This document shows, piece after piece, positions 44,961 through 54,105 of a stretch of DNA of 64,000 nt (its first letter is position 1; every line of letters begins with the position of its first letter). The translations under genes were made by a program, and so were the position numbers. The notes below the pieces were generated by a model. The model ran no database searches. It worked only from the letters and a program-made list of their open reading frames with translations, and was not told the DNA's origin. Source of the DNA: Bacillota bacterium (lineage in GTDB: Bacteria; Bacillota; Clostridia; Acetivibrionales; DSM-2933); contig JAEYYB010000129.1 in assembly GCA_023430975.1 (NCBI GenBank), forward strand, positions 62,001 to 126,000, read 5' to 3'.

Positions 44961-46469
44961 ATGATTAACGATAGTCCAATTCTTGAAATGCAGAGGATTT
45001 ATAAGACTTTTCCGGGTGTAAAGGCATTGCAAAATGTTGAATTCCGGCTCCGAAAAGGTGAGATACACGCACTCATGGGTGAGAACGGTGCCGGGAAGTC
45101 TACGTTAATTAAAGTTTTGACAGGCGTTGAGAAGCCAGACAGTGGAGATATCATTTTAGATGGCAGAAGGATATCTCCGAAAACACCGCTTGATGCACAA
45201 GCTGTAGGAATTAGTACGGTTTATCAGGAAGTTAATTTGTGTCCAAACCTTTCGGTGGCTGAGAATATATTTATTGGCCGTGAACCGATGAAAATGGGCA
45301 GGATAGATTGGAAGACCATGAACAGGAGGGCGGAGGATGGGTTAAAAAAGCTTAATGTCAGTATTGATGTGACAAAAACGCTGGATAATTATTCAGCGGC
45401 TATTCAACAGATGGTTGCAATCTCAAGAGCGTTGGATGTTTCTGCAAAGATACTGATACTGGATGAACCAACATCAAGCCTTGATAGAAACGAGGTTCAA
45501 AAGCTCTTTGAGGTTATGAATAAGCTGAAAAGGGAAGGGCTGGGCATTGTTTTTGTAACCCATTTTTTAGATCAGGTTTACGAAGTGTCCGATCGCATCA
45601 CTGTATTAAGAAACGGTGAATTGGTTGGAGAATATGAAACCAATGATCTGCCTAGGCTTCAGTTGGTGGCCAGGATGATTGGAAAAGATTTTGATGATCT
45701 TTCCAATTTCAGCAAAAAAGACAATAATCTTAATTCAAATAAACAAGTTACATTTATCAGCACAAAAGGATTGGGACGCACCGGTACAATAAGCCCCTTT
45801 GACCTGGAAATTAAAAAAGGTGAAGTCCTTGGCCTTGTAGGTCTTTTAGGTTCAGGGCGGACAGAGACAGCCAGACTCATTTTTGGAGTAGATAAAGCTG
45901 ATAGCGGGCAAATGCACATATATGACGAAAAAGTAAATTTATCATCCCCACAAGATGCAATCAAATTCGGTATTGCATGTTGTCCAGAGAACAGAAAGAC
46001 CGAAGGAATAATCGGCGATCTTTCAGTGAGAGAAAATATTATACTGGCATTACAGTCAAAGAAAGGAGTTTTTAAAAATATAAGTAGAAAAGAGCAGGAG
46101 CTCCTTGCAGATAAGTACATCAGGCTCCTTAATATCAAAACTGCCGGGCATGAGCAGCTGATAAAAAACTTAAGTGGGGGTAATCAACAAAAGGTTATAC
46201 TTGCAAGATGGCTTGCAACAAATCCAGAGCTTTTAATCCTGGATGAACCTACAAGGGGTATTGATATAGGGACAAAGATGGAGATACAAAAGCTTATACT
46301 GGAATTAGCAGGAAAAGGCTTATCTGTATTATTCATCTCCTCCGATTTGGATGAAGAACTCAGGACTTGCAGCAGAATGGCAGTGTATAGAGATAGATGC
46401 AAAGTAGCTGAAATCACAGGTGAAGATATTAATGAGCAATATGTTATGAAAACCATAGCAGGGGGGTAA
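44961..46469 (+). CDS. Sugar ABC transporter ATPase, duplicated nucleotide-binding domains (YtfR/AraG-like)
   Basis: This is a 502-residue protein with two ABC domains. The first has Walker A GENGAGKS and Walker B ILILDEPTSS; its signature stretch YSAAIQQMVAIS departs from LSGGQ, which is normal for monosaccharide ATPases. The second has a degenerate Walker A (GLLGSGRT), a signature LSGGNQQKV and Walker B LLILDEPTRG. It powers import by the two permeases that follow. GAGGGGAG lies before ATG 44961, and the next gene begins five bases after its stop. It belongs to the carbohydrate uptake transporter-2 family. Confidence 0.92.
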   Translation: MINDSPILEMQRIYKTFPGVKALQNVEFRLRKGEIHALMGENGAGKSTLIKVLTGVEKPDSGDIILDGRRISPKTPLDAQAVGISTVYQEVNLCPNLSVAENIFIGREPMKMGRIDWKTMNRRAEDGLKKLNVSIDVTKTLDNYSAAIQQMVAISRALDVSAKILILDEPTSSLDRNEVQKLFEVMNKLKREGLGIVFVTHFLDQVYEVSDRITVLRNGELVGEYETNDLPRLQLVARMIGKDFDDLSNFSKKDNNLNSNKQVTFISTKGLGRTGTISPFDLEIKKGEVLGLVGLLGSGRTETARLIFGVDKADSGQMHIYDEKVNLSSPQDAIKFGIACCPENRKTEGIIGDLSVRENIILALQSKKGVFKNISRKEQELLADKYIRLLNIKTAGHEQLIKNLSGGNQQKVILARWLATNPELLILDEPTRGIDIGTKMEIQKLILELAGKGLSVLFISSDLDEELRTCSRMAVYRDRCKVAEITGEDINEQYVMKTIAGG

Positions 46470-46473
46470 AGGA

Positions 46474-47520
46474 ATGGGGGATCTACTTAAAAAAGTATAT
46501 GGTAATAGATTATTCTGGCCTTTGGTGGCACTTTCTTTAATCGTAATATTCAATATCATATTTGTAAATGACTTTCTGAAAATAGAATATAAGGATGGAT
46601 ATTTATTCGGAAGAATCATAGATATTTTAAACCGGGCTGTACCACTTATGATAATGGCAATTGGTATGACTCTGGTTATTGCAACGGGTGGAACAGACCT
46701 CTCAGTGGGAACTGTGGCAGCTATTTCAGGTGCAGCTGTCTGTGTGGTATTGGGCGGCAATTTTAACGGTGTTCCCAATTTCCCGTTTGTAGTAGCAATC
46801 ATTGCTGCACTTACTGCTGCTACCATAGCCGGGGCATGGAATGGGTTTTTAGTGGCAAAATTAGGTATACAACCTGTAGTTGCAACCCTGATCCTATACG
46901 TAGCAGGTAGAGGAATTGCACAGATGATAACCGGTGGTCAGATTGTCACGGTTTATTATAAACCTTTTGCCTACCTGGGAGGATTTTTACCAGGGCTGCC
47001 AGTTCCTTTTTCTATTGTTATTTTTGCTGCTGCACTGGTACTTACCCTCATAGTTATCAAAAAAACTGCTTTGGGACTTCTGATTGAGTCCATAGGGGTT
47101 AACTCTACAGGCAGTAAATTTTCAGGCATAAATGTAGTGAAAATCAAGTTCGTAGTATATGCTTTCTGTGGATTCTGTGCAGGTATATCGGGACTTATCA
47201 TAAGCTCTATGATAAAAGCAGCAGACGGAAACAATGCTGGGGATGCCTATGAGCTTGATGCTATTCTTTCTGTCGCATTAGGAGGGAATTCCACAAGTGG
47301 AGGAAGATTTTCCATCGGAGCAAGTCTTATAGGAGCATTGATTGTACAGAGTATAACCACCACACTATACGCATTGGGGGTATCATCACAGGTACTGCCT
47401 CTTATAAAGGCCATCGTTGTTATACTTATATGCCTGATACAGTCAGGAGAATTCCGCAATAAAATTATGGGATTATTTATTGGAGAAAGGGGTGGTCATA
47501 GTGAAAAAGCCGCAGTTTAA
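46474..47520 (+). CDS. Sugar ABC transporter permease (YtfT-like)
   Basis: This is a 348-residue membrane protein of the branched-chain/ribose permease family with about nine to ten hydrophobic segments. The conserved loop GMTLVIATGGTDLSVGTVAAISGA matches the ribose-type permease signature, and a later GIACAISG-like loop reads GFCAGISGLIISSM. It forms the channel with the second permease encoded directly after it. The 3' end overlaps the start of that gene by about 20 bases, so the two are coupled. By order and motifs it corresponds to YtfT of E. coli. Confidence 0.9.
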   Translation: MGDLLKKVYGNRLFWPLVALSLIVIFNIIFVNDFLKIEYKDGYLFGRIIDILNRAVPLMIMAIGMTLVIATGGTDLSVGTVAAISGAAVCVVLGGNFNGVPNFPFVVAIIAALTAATIAGAWNGFLVAKLGIQPVVATLILYVAGRGIAQMITGGQIVTVYYKPFAYLGGFLPGLPVPFSIVIFAAALVLTLIVIKKTALGLLIESIGVNSTGSKFSGINVVKIKFVVYAFCGFCAGISGLIISSMIKAADGNNAGDAYELDAILSVALGGNSTSGGRFSIGASLIGALIVQSITTTLYALGVSSQVLPLIKAIVVILICLIQSGEFRNKIMGLFIGERGGHSEKAAV

Positions 47521-48493
47521 TTCAAAATTTGTACCAATGCTGATAAATATCCTTTTATTTGTACTGTTATTTGGTATCGGCTCTTTGAAGTACCCTTCCT
47601 TTTTTTCCTTGCAGGTATTCTTCAATCTTTTTATAGATAATTCATATCTGATTGTTTTAGCCGTCGGTATGACATTTGTTCTTTTAATAGGTGGCATAGA
47701 TATTTCGGTGGGGTCTATATTATGTCTTGTTTGTATGGCATCCGCTTACCTGGTTGAGGTTTCCCGGCTAAATCCGTTTTTAGTGATGTTCTTAATGATT
47801 GTTCTTGGAGCCTTGTATGGATTGGTACAAGGGTGTCTTATACAGTTCTTTAAGATTCAGCCTTTTATTGTGACTTTGGCAGGATTGTTTTTTGGAAGAG
47901 GTGCTGCTGCATTTATCAGTATTGAAACTATAAATATTACAAATAAAGTTTATAATGATATTTCAGACTATAAGATTTTTATCGTGGGGGACAGCTTTTT
48001 AAGAATTGGAGTTGTGATAGCTCTTCTTACATTGGGAACAGCTATATTTATAGCTCATTATACCAAATTTGGCCGGGCAGTTTATGCAATTGGAGGGAAT
48101 GAGCAGTCAGCTCTCTTAATGGGACTACCTGTGGCAAGAACTAAAGTTTTGGTATATACTATAAATGGAATTTGTGCAGCAATTGCTGGCATATTATTTA
48201 CCTTCAACATCCATTCAGGATACTCTCTGCATGGTCAGGGCATGGAACTTGATGCAATTGCAGCAACCGTTATAGGTGGTACACTTTTAACAGGTGGGGT
48301 GGGTTATGTTATTGGTGCTTTGTTTGGCACACTGACCCAGGGTGTTATAAAGAACCTTATAATGTTTGACGGCACATTGAATTCATGGTGGACTAGAATT
48401 TCAGTAGCAGCACTACTCTGTCTGTTCATCATTATTCAACGAATACTCGCTGTCAGAAGGGAATCAAAAAAGGTTAAGGAGCTTTGCAGATGA
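47501..48493 (+). CDS. Sugar ABC transporter permease (YjfF-like)
   Basis: This is a permease of about 330 residues from GTG 47501, which follows GAAAGGGGTGG inside the preceding gene. It has the signature VGMTFVLLIGGIDISVGSILCL and IGGNEQSALLMGLPV, typical of the YjfF half of YtfQRT-YjfF transporters. It heterodimerises with the upstream permease. The stop overlaps the next start (ATGA). The substrate is probably a pentose or a furanose form of one, by context with the arabinose enzymes downstream. Confidence 0.9.
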   Translation: MKKPQFNSKFVPMLINILLFVLLFGIGSLKYPSFFSLQVFFNLFIDNSYLIVLAVGMTFVLLIGGIDISVGSILCLVCMASAYLVEVSRLNPFLVMFLMIVLGALYGLVQGCLIQFFKIQPFIVTLAGLFFGRGAAAFISIETINITNKVYNDISDYKIFIVGDSFLRIGVVIALLTLGTAIFIAHYTKFGRAVYAIGGNEQSALLMGLPVARTKVLVYTINGICAAIAGILFTFNIHSGYSLHGQGMELDAIAATVIGGTLLTGGVGYVIGALFGTLTQGVIKNLIMFDGTLNSWWTRISVAALLCLFIIIQRILAVRRESKKVKELCR

Positions 48494-49491
48494 GGAGAAC
48501 TTTCTTGAAATTAGTGATGGTTATAGCCGCTGTGTTACTTTTATTACCCTCATGTTCACAAAAAAATAATTATGAAAAAACCTATGGTTCCCGAAGTCAG
48601 CAAGTGGAAAATAAAGTGGTTTTGGGGTTTTCACAGGTGGGTGCAGAGAGTGACTGGCGTACCGCTAACTCAGAATCCATTAAGTCTGCAGCACAAGCCC
48701 AAGGCATAAAGTTGATATTTTCCAATGCACAACAAAAACAGGAAAATCAGATTAAAGCTATCCGTTCATTCATAGCCCAAAAGGTTGATATTATTGCTTT
48801 TTCACCTATCGTAGAAAGCGGTTGGGAAGATGTACTAAACGAAGCAAAAATTGCAGGTATACCTGTCATTGTTATGGATAGGGCAATTGAAATACAAGAT
48901 AAGTCTTTATTTGTTACCCATATCGGATCCGATTTTGAGGAAGAAGGAAGAAAAGCCGGCAGATGGCTTTTAGAAAAGGTTAAAGAGACTAAAGGGAGTA
49001 TAAATGTTATTGAACTTAGAGGCACATTTGGTTCATCACCGACAAACGGGAGGAGCAAAGGCTTTGAGGAAATGATAAAAACCAATACAGTCATAAAAAT
49101 GATTGGATGTAAGTATGGGGATTTTATGAAATCAAAAGGCAAAGAGATAATGGAAAACTTTTTAAAATCGGAAGGAAACCGCATTCATGTGGTATATTCA
49201 CATAATGATGACATGGCACTTGGAGCGGTTGAAGCCATAGAAGAAAATGGCCTAAAGCCCGGGAAAGATATAATAATAATTTCCATAGATGCTGTAAAAG
49301 CAGCATTCCAAGCTATGATAGAAGGAAAAATCAATTGTACTGTAGAATGTAATCCCCTTCAAGGGCCTGAATTGATGAAAGCTGTAAAAAGCATTATGGA
49401 TGGAAAGTCTCTTCCCAGAAGGATTATTATAGATGAAGGAATTTTTCCTCAGGATGTGGCAAAAAGTGAACTGCCAAACCGAAAATACTGA
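48490..49491 (+). CDS. Second YtfQ-like sugar-binding lipoprotein
   Basis: This is a lipoprotein of about 333 residues (lipobox LLLLPSC, Cys22) closely similar to the first binding protein: VVLGFSQVGAESDWRTANS, QQKQENQIKAIRSFIAQKVDII and YSHNDDMALGAVEAIEENG. It starts at ATG 48490 overlapping the permease stop and directly precedes the sensor kinase gene. A second binding protein in that position may act as a sugar co-sensor for the kinase, or bind a different sugar for the same transporter. Both are inference. The mature fold appears complete. Confidence 0.88.
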   Translation: MRRTFLKLVMVIAAVLLLLPSCSQKNNYEKTYGSRSQQVENKVVLGFSQVGAESDWRTANSESIKSAAQAQGIKLIFSNAQQKQENQIKAIRSFIAQKVDIIAFSPIVESGWEDVLNEAKIAGIPVIVMDRAIEIQDKSLFVTHIGSDFEEEGRKAGRWLLEKVKETKGSINVIELRGTFGSSPTNGRSKGFEEMIKTNTVIKMIGCKYGDFMKSKGKEIMENFLKSEGNRIHVVYSHNDDMALGAVEAIEENGLKPGKDIIIISIDAVKAAFQAMIEGKINCTVECNPLQGPELMKAVKSIMDGKSLPRRIIIDEGIFPQDVAKSELPNRKY

Positions 49492-49522
49492 TACTGCTGC
49501 AATAGGGAAGGAGGACAACTGT

Positions 49523-51010
49523 ATGTATTTAAACAGGATAAAGCATTGGGCTAGAAAGAACAAGTTGCTAGACTTAATGAGTGATATACGGCTTTCAATG
49601 AGAAGTAAAATTATCATCGCTTTTATCATTGTCATTGTCATGATGAGCCTTTTGAATGTGGCAATATTATACAGTGCCCTAAAATATGGAGAGCAATATA
49701 ATACCATTGTATCCAATATTACTACTGCCAATCGCTTAAATGGAATTGTAAAAAACCAGATTGATGCTGAAATGTGGGATATTGTAGCAGGTAAAATTAA
49801 ATTTGAAGAGGGCAGGCAATATGAAATTATTAATAATATCAACAGCAATATAAATGGCATTATGCAAAAAGTAAGAACCCATGAAAATAGAGTTCGGCTG
49901 GATGTTACACTTCGTACCATGAGTACTTTGACAAAATATGTTGATTTAATGGGCAAGCAGATACGGGATAAAAAACAGGTAAAAGAGAATGAGAAAGTAC
50001 TGGAAAACATAAGGGGGGTCTCATCCCTTGTAGAAGATAACATTCAGGAGTTCATCCTGAATGAGATTTCTAGCAGTGAGACAATCAAGACCGAAATATA
50101 TCAAAATATTAGAAGATGGGTGTTTACTAATTTAATTGTTTTAGGTCTGGTGCTGCTATTCTCAACAATTGCTGCATGGGTGATTTCGGGCAGCATATCA
50201 AAACCCATTAGAGAATTATATAAAATGACAAAATCGGTAGCACAGGGAAACCTTGATGTGAGGGTTAAAAGTAGGAGTGTTGATGAAATAGCTCATCTGG
50301 TAATGAGTTTTAATATTATGGTCGAGAAGATTAAAGAGCTGCTGGAAAAAAATAAAGAGGAACAGGAAAACCTTAAAAAAACAGAATTAAAAATGATGCA
50401 GGCACAAATTAACCCCCATTTTCTTTACAATACCCTGGACACAATCGTTTGGATGGCAGAAGCAAATAAAAGCAAGCAGGTTATCGAAATTGTCAGGGCA
50501 TTATCCAGCTTTTTCAGAATAACCCTTAGCAAGGGAAAGGACTGGATTTCCATTCGTGATGAAATTGCACACATCACAAGCTATTTAACAATCCAGAAAA
50601 TCAGGTATAGGGATATATTGGATTTTAATGTTGAAGTAAGCGACGATATTCTTGACTACAAAATTTTAAAACTTACATTGCAGCCCTTGGTAGAAAATTC
50701 ATTATATCATGGAATCAAGAACAAAAGGGAAGGTGGAATCATCACCATCCGTGGTTATAAGGGAGAAGGACATAAAATAATATTTGAGGTTATGGATAAT
50801 GGTGCAGGTATGCCCGAGAGTCGTTATAAGGAGGTAGTAGCTGAATTGGAAAACAATTCAAAAGAGCTGATTTTTAAAGAAAGTGGTTTTGGATTAAATA
50901 ATGTGCATAAAAGAATAAAACTGTACTATGGCGATGAATATGGTATTAGTATCAAAAGTGAACTAAATAAAGGGACCCGGTTATCATTTGCCATACCATT
51001 GGAGGTGTGA
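49523..51010 (+). CDS. YesM-type membrane sensor histidine kinase
   Basis: This is a protein of about 495 residues from ATG 49523, eight bases after GGGAAGGAGG. One transmembrane helix lies near 28-50, followed by an extracellular alpha-helical region of about 130 residues and a second helix near 195-215. Then come HAMP (KPIRELYKMTKSVAQGNLDVRV), the LytS/YesM H-box QAQINPHFLYNTLDTI and a HATPase domain (LVENSLYHGIKN, DNGAGM, GFGLNNVHKRI). It phosphorylates the response regulator encoded directly downstream. The small external domain without a sugar-binding fold supports sensing through one of the adjacent lipoproteins. The gene is in operon with the transporter. Confidence 0.92.
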   Translation: MYLNRIKHWARKNKLLDLMSDIRLSMRSKIIIAFIIVIVMMSLLNVAILYSALKYGEQYNTIVSNITTANRLNGIVKNQIDAEMWDIVAGKIKFEEGRQYEIINNINSNINGIMQKVRTHENRVRLDVTLRTMSTLTKYVDLMGKQIRDKKQVKENEKVLENIRGVSSLVEDNIQEFILNEISSSETIKTEIYQNIRRWVFTNLIVLGLVLLFSTIAAWVISGSISKPIRELYKMTKSVAQGNLDVRVKSRSVDEIAHLVMSFNIMVEKIKELLEKNKEEQENLKKTELKMMQAQINPHFLYNTLDTIVWMAEANKSKQVIEIVRALSSFFRITLSKGKDWISIRDEIAHITSYLTIQKIRYRDILDFNVEVSDDILDYKILKLTLQPLVENSLYHGIKNKREGGIITIRGYKGEGHKIIFEVMDNGAGMPESRYKEVVAELENNSKELIFKESGFGLNNVHKRIKLYYGDEYGISIKSELNKGTRLSFAIPLEV

Positions 51011-51015
51011 GTTTT

Positions 51016-52608
51016 ATGTACAAGGTATTCTTAGTCGATGATGAAATAGAAATTCGCGAGGGTATGAGAGATAGTATAAACTGGGGAAACATCAATTTTG
51101 TATTTTCAGGTGAAGCACCTGATGGAGAAATGGCTCTGCCATTGATTCAGGAAGTAAAACCGGATGTTTTGATTACCGATATAAAGATGCCTTTCATGGA
51201 CGGGCTGCAATTAAGTAGGATGGTACACAAAATGATGCCATGGGTCAAAATAGTCATCCTGACAGGACATGATGAGTTCCATTACGCAAAAGAGGCTATC
51301 AGTATCGGTGTTGCCGAATTTCTTCTAAAGCCGGTGTGTGCCACTGAATTGACTGAGGTTCTAAAAAAAATTGCTGCTAAAATTGAACAGGAAAAAAAAG
51401 AGGAAGAAACCTCAGAAAAATTAAAAGTGCAGCTTCAAAATAATATGGCAGTTTTAAGAGAAAGGTTTTTAAACGAACTTGTAACGGGGATGGTTTCACT
51501 TCAGGATGTGGTTGATAAATGTGAGCACTTCCAAATAGATATTATTTCTAAATATTATCTTGTTACAATCATGGAAGCTGAGACGAAAGTGCAGAATATG
51601 AATGACTGCAAATATAGAGAGTATTTGAAGTTTGAGGAAGTAGTTGATAAAATCCTTAAGGGAAATAAGCAGGTAATCAAATTCAAAAGAAATGTCGGTG
51701 AACTGATTTTAATCATCAAAGGAGATGGAGATTCAACCTTAAGTGCGTACGCCTATGATTTGTCAGAGACAATCAAGAATGAAGCAGAGAAAGACACATA
51801 TTGTACTCTTTCCATAAGTATCGGAAGTGTGATGGAGCGGTTGGGTGGCATTGCAAAATCATATTTGGACGCAGACTTTGTAAATAAATACAAATACATA
51901 TACGGGAAAGGTAAAATACTTGGGATGAATGACCTAAAACTGGATTTAGGCATAAAAGAATTTATTAAGCTGGATATGAATAATATCAATGATTTTATGA
52001 AATACGGTTCATATAAGGATATTAGGCAATTTGTGGATGATTATGTAAAGCATTTGGACCGGACAGGAATGAACTCTCTTATATACATTTTCTATACTTA
52101 TATCTACATCATGTTAAATGCATCTAAATTTGTCAAGGAGCTAGGGTGGGATATAGAGAAAATATTGCCGGAGGCCGTGCAGCTTCAAAATGATTTGTCC
52201 ATCATCAATTCCGTAGATAAATTTAGGGAACATATAGAAAGCGTGCTTAGAAAGGTTTTGGAATGTAGAGAGAATAGAATGGAAGACAGGTATAGTGATA
52301 TTATGGGTAAGGCAAAGGACTTTATCACCAATCATTTTCGCAATCCCAATTTATCGTTGAATTCTGTTGCATCATATGTAAATATGAGTCCTAACCATTT
52401 TTGTTCTGTATTCAGCCAGGAAGCGGGGGAGACTTTTACCGAATATTTGACGAAGGTACGGCTCAAGAAAGCTAAGGAACTTTTGAAAACAACATCCCTA
52501 AGAGCTGCGGAAATAGCATATGGGGTAGGGTATAATGATCCTCACTATTTCAGCTATATATTTAAAAAATGGGAAGGTGTAACCCCTAAAGAATTTAGAA
52601 GCAGCTAA
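51016..52608 (+). CDS. YesN-type response regulator with AraC DNA-binding domain
   Basis: This is a protein of about 530 residues from ATG 51016, after GGAGGTG at the end of the kinase gene. The receiver domain (about 1-120) has DDE acidic residues at 9-10, phospho-acceptor Asp55 in LITDIKMP and the conserved Lys in FLLKP. A central region of about 300 residues with coiled-coil character follows. The C-terminal AraC-type double helix-turn-helix (about 430-530) reads LSLNSVASYVNMSPNHFCSVF and AAEIAYGVGYNDPHYFSYIFKKW. In related cellulolytic clostridia such a pair (XydS/XydR) controls a xylan-degradation cluster. Here the nearest targets are the sugar operon and enzyme genes. That role is inferred. 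Confidence 0.92.
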   Translation: MYKVFLVDDEIEIREGMRDSINWGNINFVFSGEAPDGEMALPLIQEVKPDVLITDIKMPFMDGLQLSRMVHKMMPWVKIVILTGHDEFHYAKEAISIGVAEFLLKPVCATELTEVLKKIAAKIEQEKKEEETSEKLKVQLQNNMAVLRERFLNELVTGMVSLQDVVDKCEHFQIDIISKYYLVTIMEAETKVQNMNDCKYREYLKFEEVVDKILKGNKQVIKFKRNVGELILIIKGDGDSTLSAYAYDLSETIKNEAEKDTYCTLSISIGSVMERLGGIAKSYLDADFVNKYKYIYGKGKILGMNDLKLDLGIKEFIKLDMNNINDFMKYGSYKDIRQFVDDYVKHLDRTGMNSLIYIFYTYIYIMLNASKFVKELGWDIEKILPEAVQLQNDLSIINSVDKFREHIESVLRKVLECRENRMEDRYSDIMGKAKDFITNHFRNPNLSLNSVASYVNMSPNHFCSVFSQEAGETFTEYLTKVRLKKAKELLKTTSLRAAEIAYGVGYNDPHYFSYIFKKWEGVTPKEFRSS

Positions 52609-52696
52609 GGAATGATTGAAATGATGTGTTAGCATTTACAGATTTAAAGTGGATGATGTATAATATTGTTAACATGTGCAGACAGGTTGATTTTTT

Positions 52697-52780
52697 ATGT
52701 CTAGGAAATTATGGTGTATGTTACACCAAAATTTCTCACGACAACAATCTAGGTTGACAAGATCGCAAGCGATTTTGTTT
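52697..52780 (+). repeat. Dispersed hairpin repeat family B, copy 3
   Basis: AAATTATGGTGTA and TACACCAAAATTT form the first hairpin with one mismatch. CTCACGACAAC and AGGTTG follow, then the second hairpin CAAGATCGC/GCGATTTTG with one G-T pair. It ends directly at the AGGAGGGG ribosome site of the AraR-type gene, so in the mRNA the second hairpin stands at the ribosome-binding site. The GATCGCAAGCGATTTTG part is shared with copy 1. Confidence 0.82.
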
Positions 52781-52792
52781 AGGAGGGGCAAA

Positions 52793-53887
52793 ATGCAAAG
52801 CGGAAATAACCAGGCGAAATATTATAAGCTGATGGAGCATATTAAAGAAGAGGTTTTAATGGGACGCATCAAGCCGGGTGACCAAATACCCTCAGAAAAC
52901 ATTCTTTCTAAGGAGCATTCATTAAGCCGGCATACAGTTAGAAAAGCCATATCAATGCTCGTAAATCAAGGATTGCTTTATACCGAGCATGGTAAAGGTA
53001 CCTTTTGTCTGGGCAGGCAAAACAGACGAAACGATTCGAAGAATATAGGTGTGGTAACAACATACATATCAGAATATATCTTTCCACGGGTGATTCAGGG
53101 AATTGACGGCGTACTATCCGGCAGAGGTTATAGCATTATGTTAAAGAATACCAATAATAATACTTCAAATGAGGCTAACTGCCTCCAGGATTTATTAAGC
53201 AAAGACATTGAGGGATTGATTATTGAGCCTACCAAGAGTGCATTATTTTCCGACAATCTCAAATTCTATGAAGCTTTCGACAAACATCATATACCCTATG
53301 TATTTATTCATGGTTACAATACCCAGTTGGAGGGAAAATCCCATGTGATTCTGGATGATGTCGGGGGTATGGTTTCGGTAGTTGAATATCTTGCAAAGCT
53401 TGGGCATAAGAATATTATTGGAGTATTTAAAGCCGACGATATCCAGGGGATAAACAGGCATAAGGGATTTGCAAAAGGATTAACCAAAGTTGGACTTTCT
53501 TACAATCCTGATAATATCATCTGGTTTCATACAGAGGATAAAGAGGTAAAGCCTTATACTTTTATCAGGCAATTTATAGAAGAGAAAAAAGAAATCGATG
53601 CTATTGTCTGTTATAACGATGAAATTGCTTTTAAAACTTTTGAGCTGCTTACAAGATTAGGTATCAAAGTGCCCCAGGATATATCTATTACCGGATTCGA
53701 TGACTCTTACTTTTCTGAGAATTGTCCGGTAAAACTTACAACTGTAAATCATCCCAAAGAGGCATTAGGCCAAGAAGCAGCCAGCATTTTATTGGAAATG
53801 CTTAAAGATGATAATTATCAAAATAACCATATACAAAAAGTGATTGAGCCAAAGCTTGTTATTAAAGATTCCTGTATCCAAAGATGA
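52793..53887 (+). CDS. araR: AraR-type arabinose repressor (GntR DNA-binding, LacI effector domain)
   Basis: This is a 364-residue protein from ATG 52793, five bases after AGGAGGGG; the frame is open upstream through the repeat but that part is not gene-like. The N-terminal winged helix (about 8-75) is of GntR type: GDQIPSENILSKEHSLSRHTVRKAI. The C-terminal LacI-type sugar-binding domain (about 85-364) has TYISEYIFPRVIQGIDGVL and ITGFDDSYFSENC. This pairing is the hallmark of Bacillus subtilis AraR, of nearly the same length, which releases DNA on binding L-arabinose. It lies before the araA-type gene, whose upstream region contains a candidate operator. Confidence 0.9.
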   Translation: MQSGNNQAKYYKLMEHIKEEVLMGRIKPGDQIPSENILSKEHSLSRHTVRKAISMLVNQGLLYTEHGKGTFCLGRQNRRNDSKNIGVVTTYISEYIFPRVIQGIDGVLSGRGYSIMLKNTNNNTSNEANCLQDLLSKDIEGLIIEPTKSALFSDNLKFYEAFDKHHIPYVFIHGYNTQLEGKSHVILDDVGGMVSVVEYLAKLGHKNIIGVFKADDIQGINRHKGFAKGLTKVGLSYNPDNIIWFHTEDKEVKPYTFIRQFIEEKKEIDAIVCYNDEIAFKTFELLTRLGIKVPQDISITGFDDSYFSENCPVKLTTVNHPKEALGQEAASILLEMLKDDNYQNNHIQKVIEPKLVIKDSCIQR

Positions 53888-53944
53888 TGTCAATATAATA
53901 TGTCGAAAAACATGTAGAATCACTTTTAATGTAAATTAGAATCC

Positions 53945-53985
53945 ATTAATCTTTAAAATTTATCTCTTTAAAATGTAAGATTAAT
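53945..53985. repeat. AT-rich hairpin resembling a degenerate family-A repeat
   Basis: ATTAATCTT (53945-53953) pairs with AAGATTAAT (53977-53985). On the minus strand it reads ATTAATCTTACATTTTAAAG, close to the start of the family-A repeats, and it is flanked by AATCACTTTTAAT-like sequence. It follows the araR stop and may also act in termination, though there is no G+C-rich stem. Confidence 0.45.
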
Positions 53986-54040
53986 AGTGATTTTAATATA
54001 GCTTAAAGATTTATAAACAGTGAATTTGCAATATAACTTG

Positions 54041-54054
54041 TATGCACGTGCATA
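54041..54054. promoter_or_regulatory. Candidate AraR operator before the arabinose catabolic genes
   Basis: TATGCACGTGCATA is a perfect 14-bp palindrome, 51 bases before the araA-type start. It matches the shape of the Bacillus AraR site (ATTTGTACGTACAAAT) with the inner T-A pairs changed to C-G. An AraR-type gene lies directly upstream. Binding is inferred from this similarity only. Confidence 0.6.
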
Positions 54055-54105
54055 TGAGTTGTTGATATTAAAGTAAGGAAAAATGTATAGAAAAGGAGAA
54101 TACAT

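Noticed and set aside
49523..52608. Calling the two-component pair XydS/XydR
   Set aside because: It is of the same general type as the pair known from Clostridium cellulolyticum, but many such pairs exist and the gene context here is a sugar transporter.
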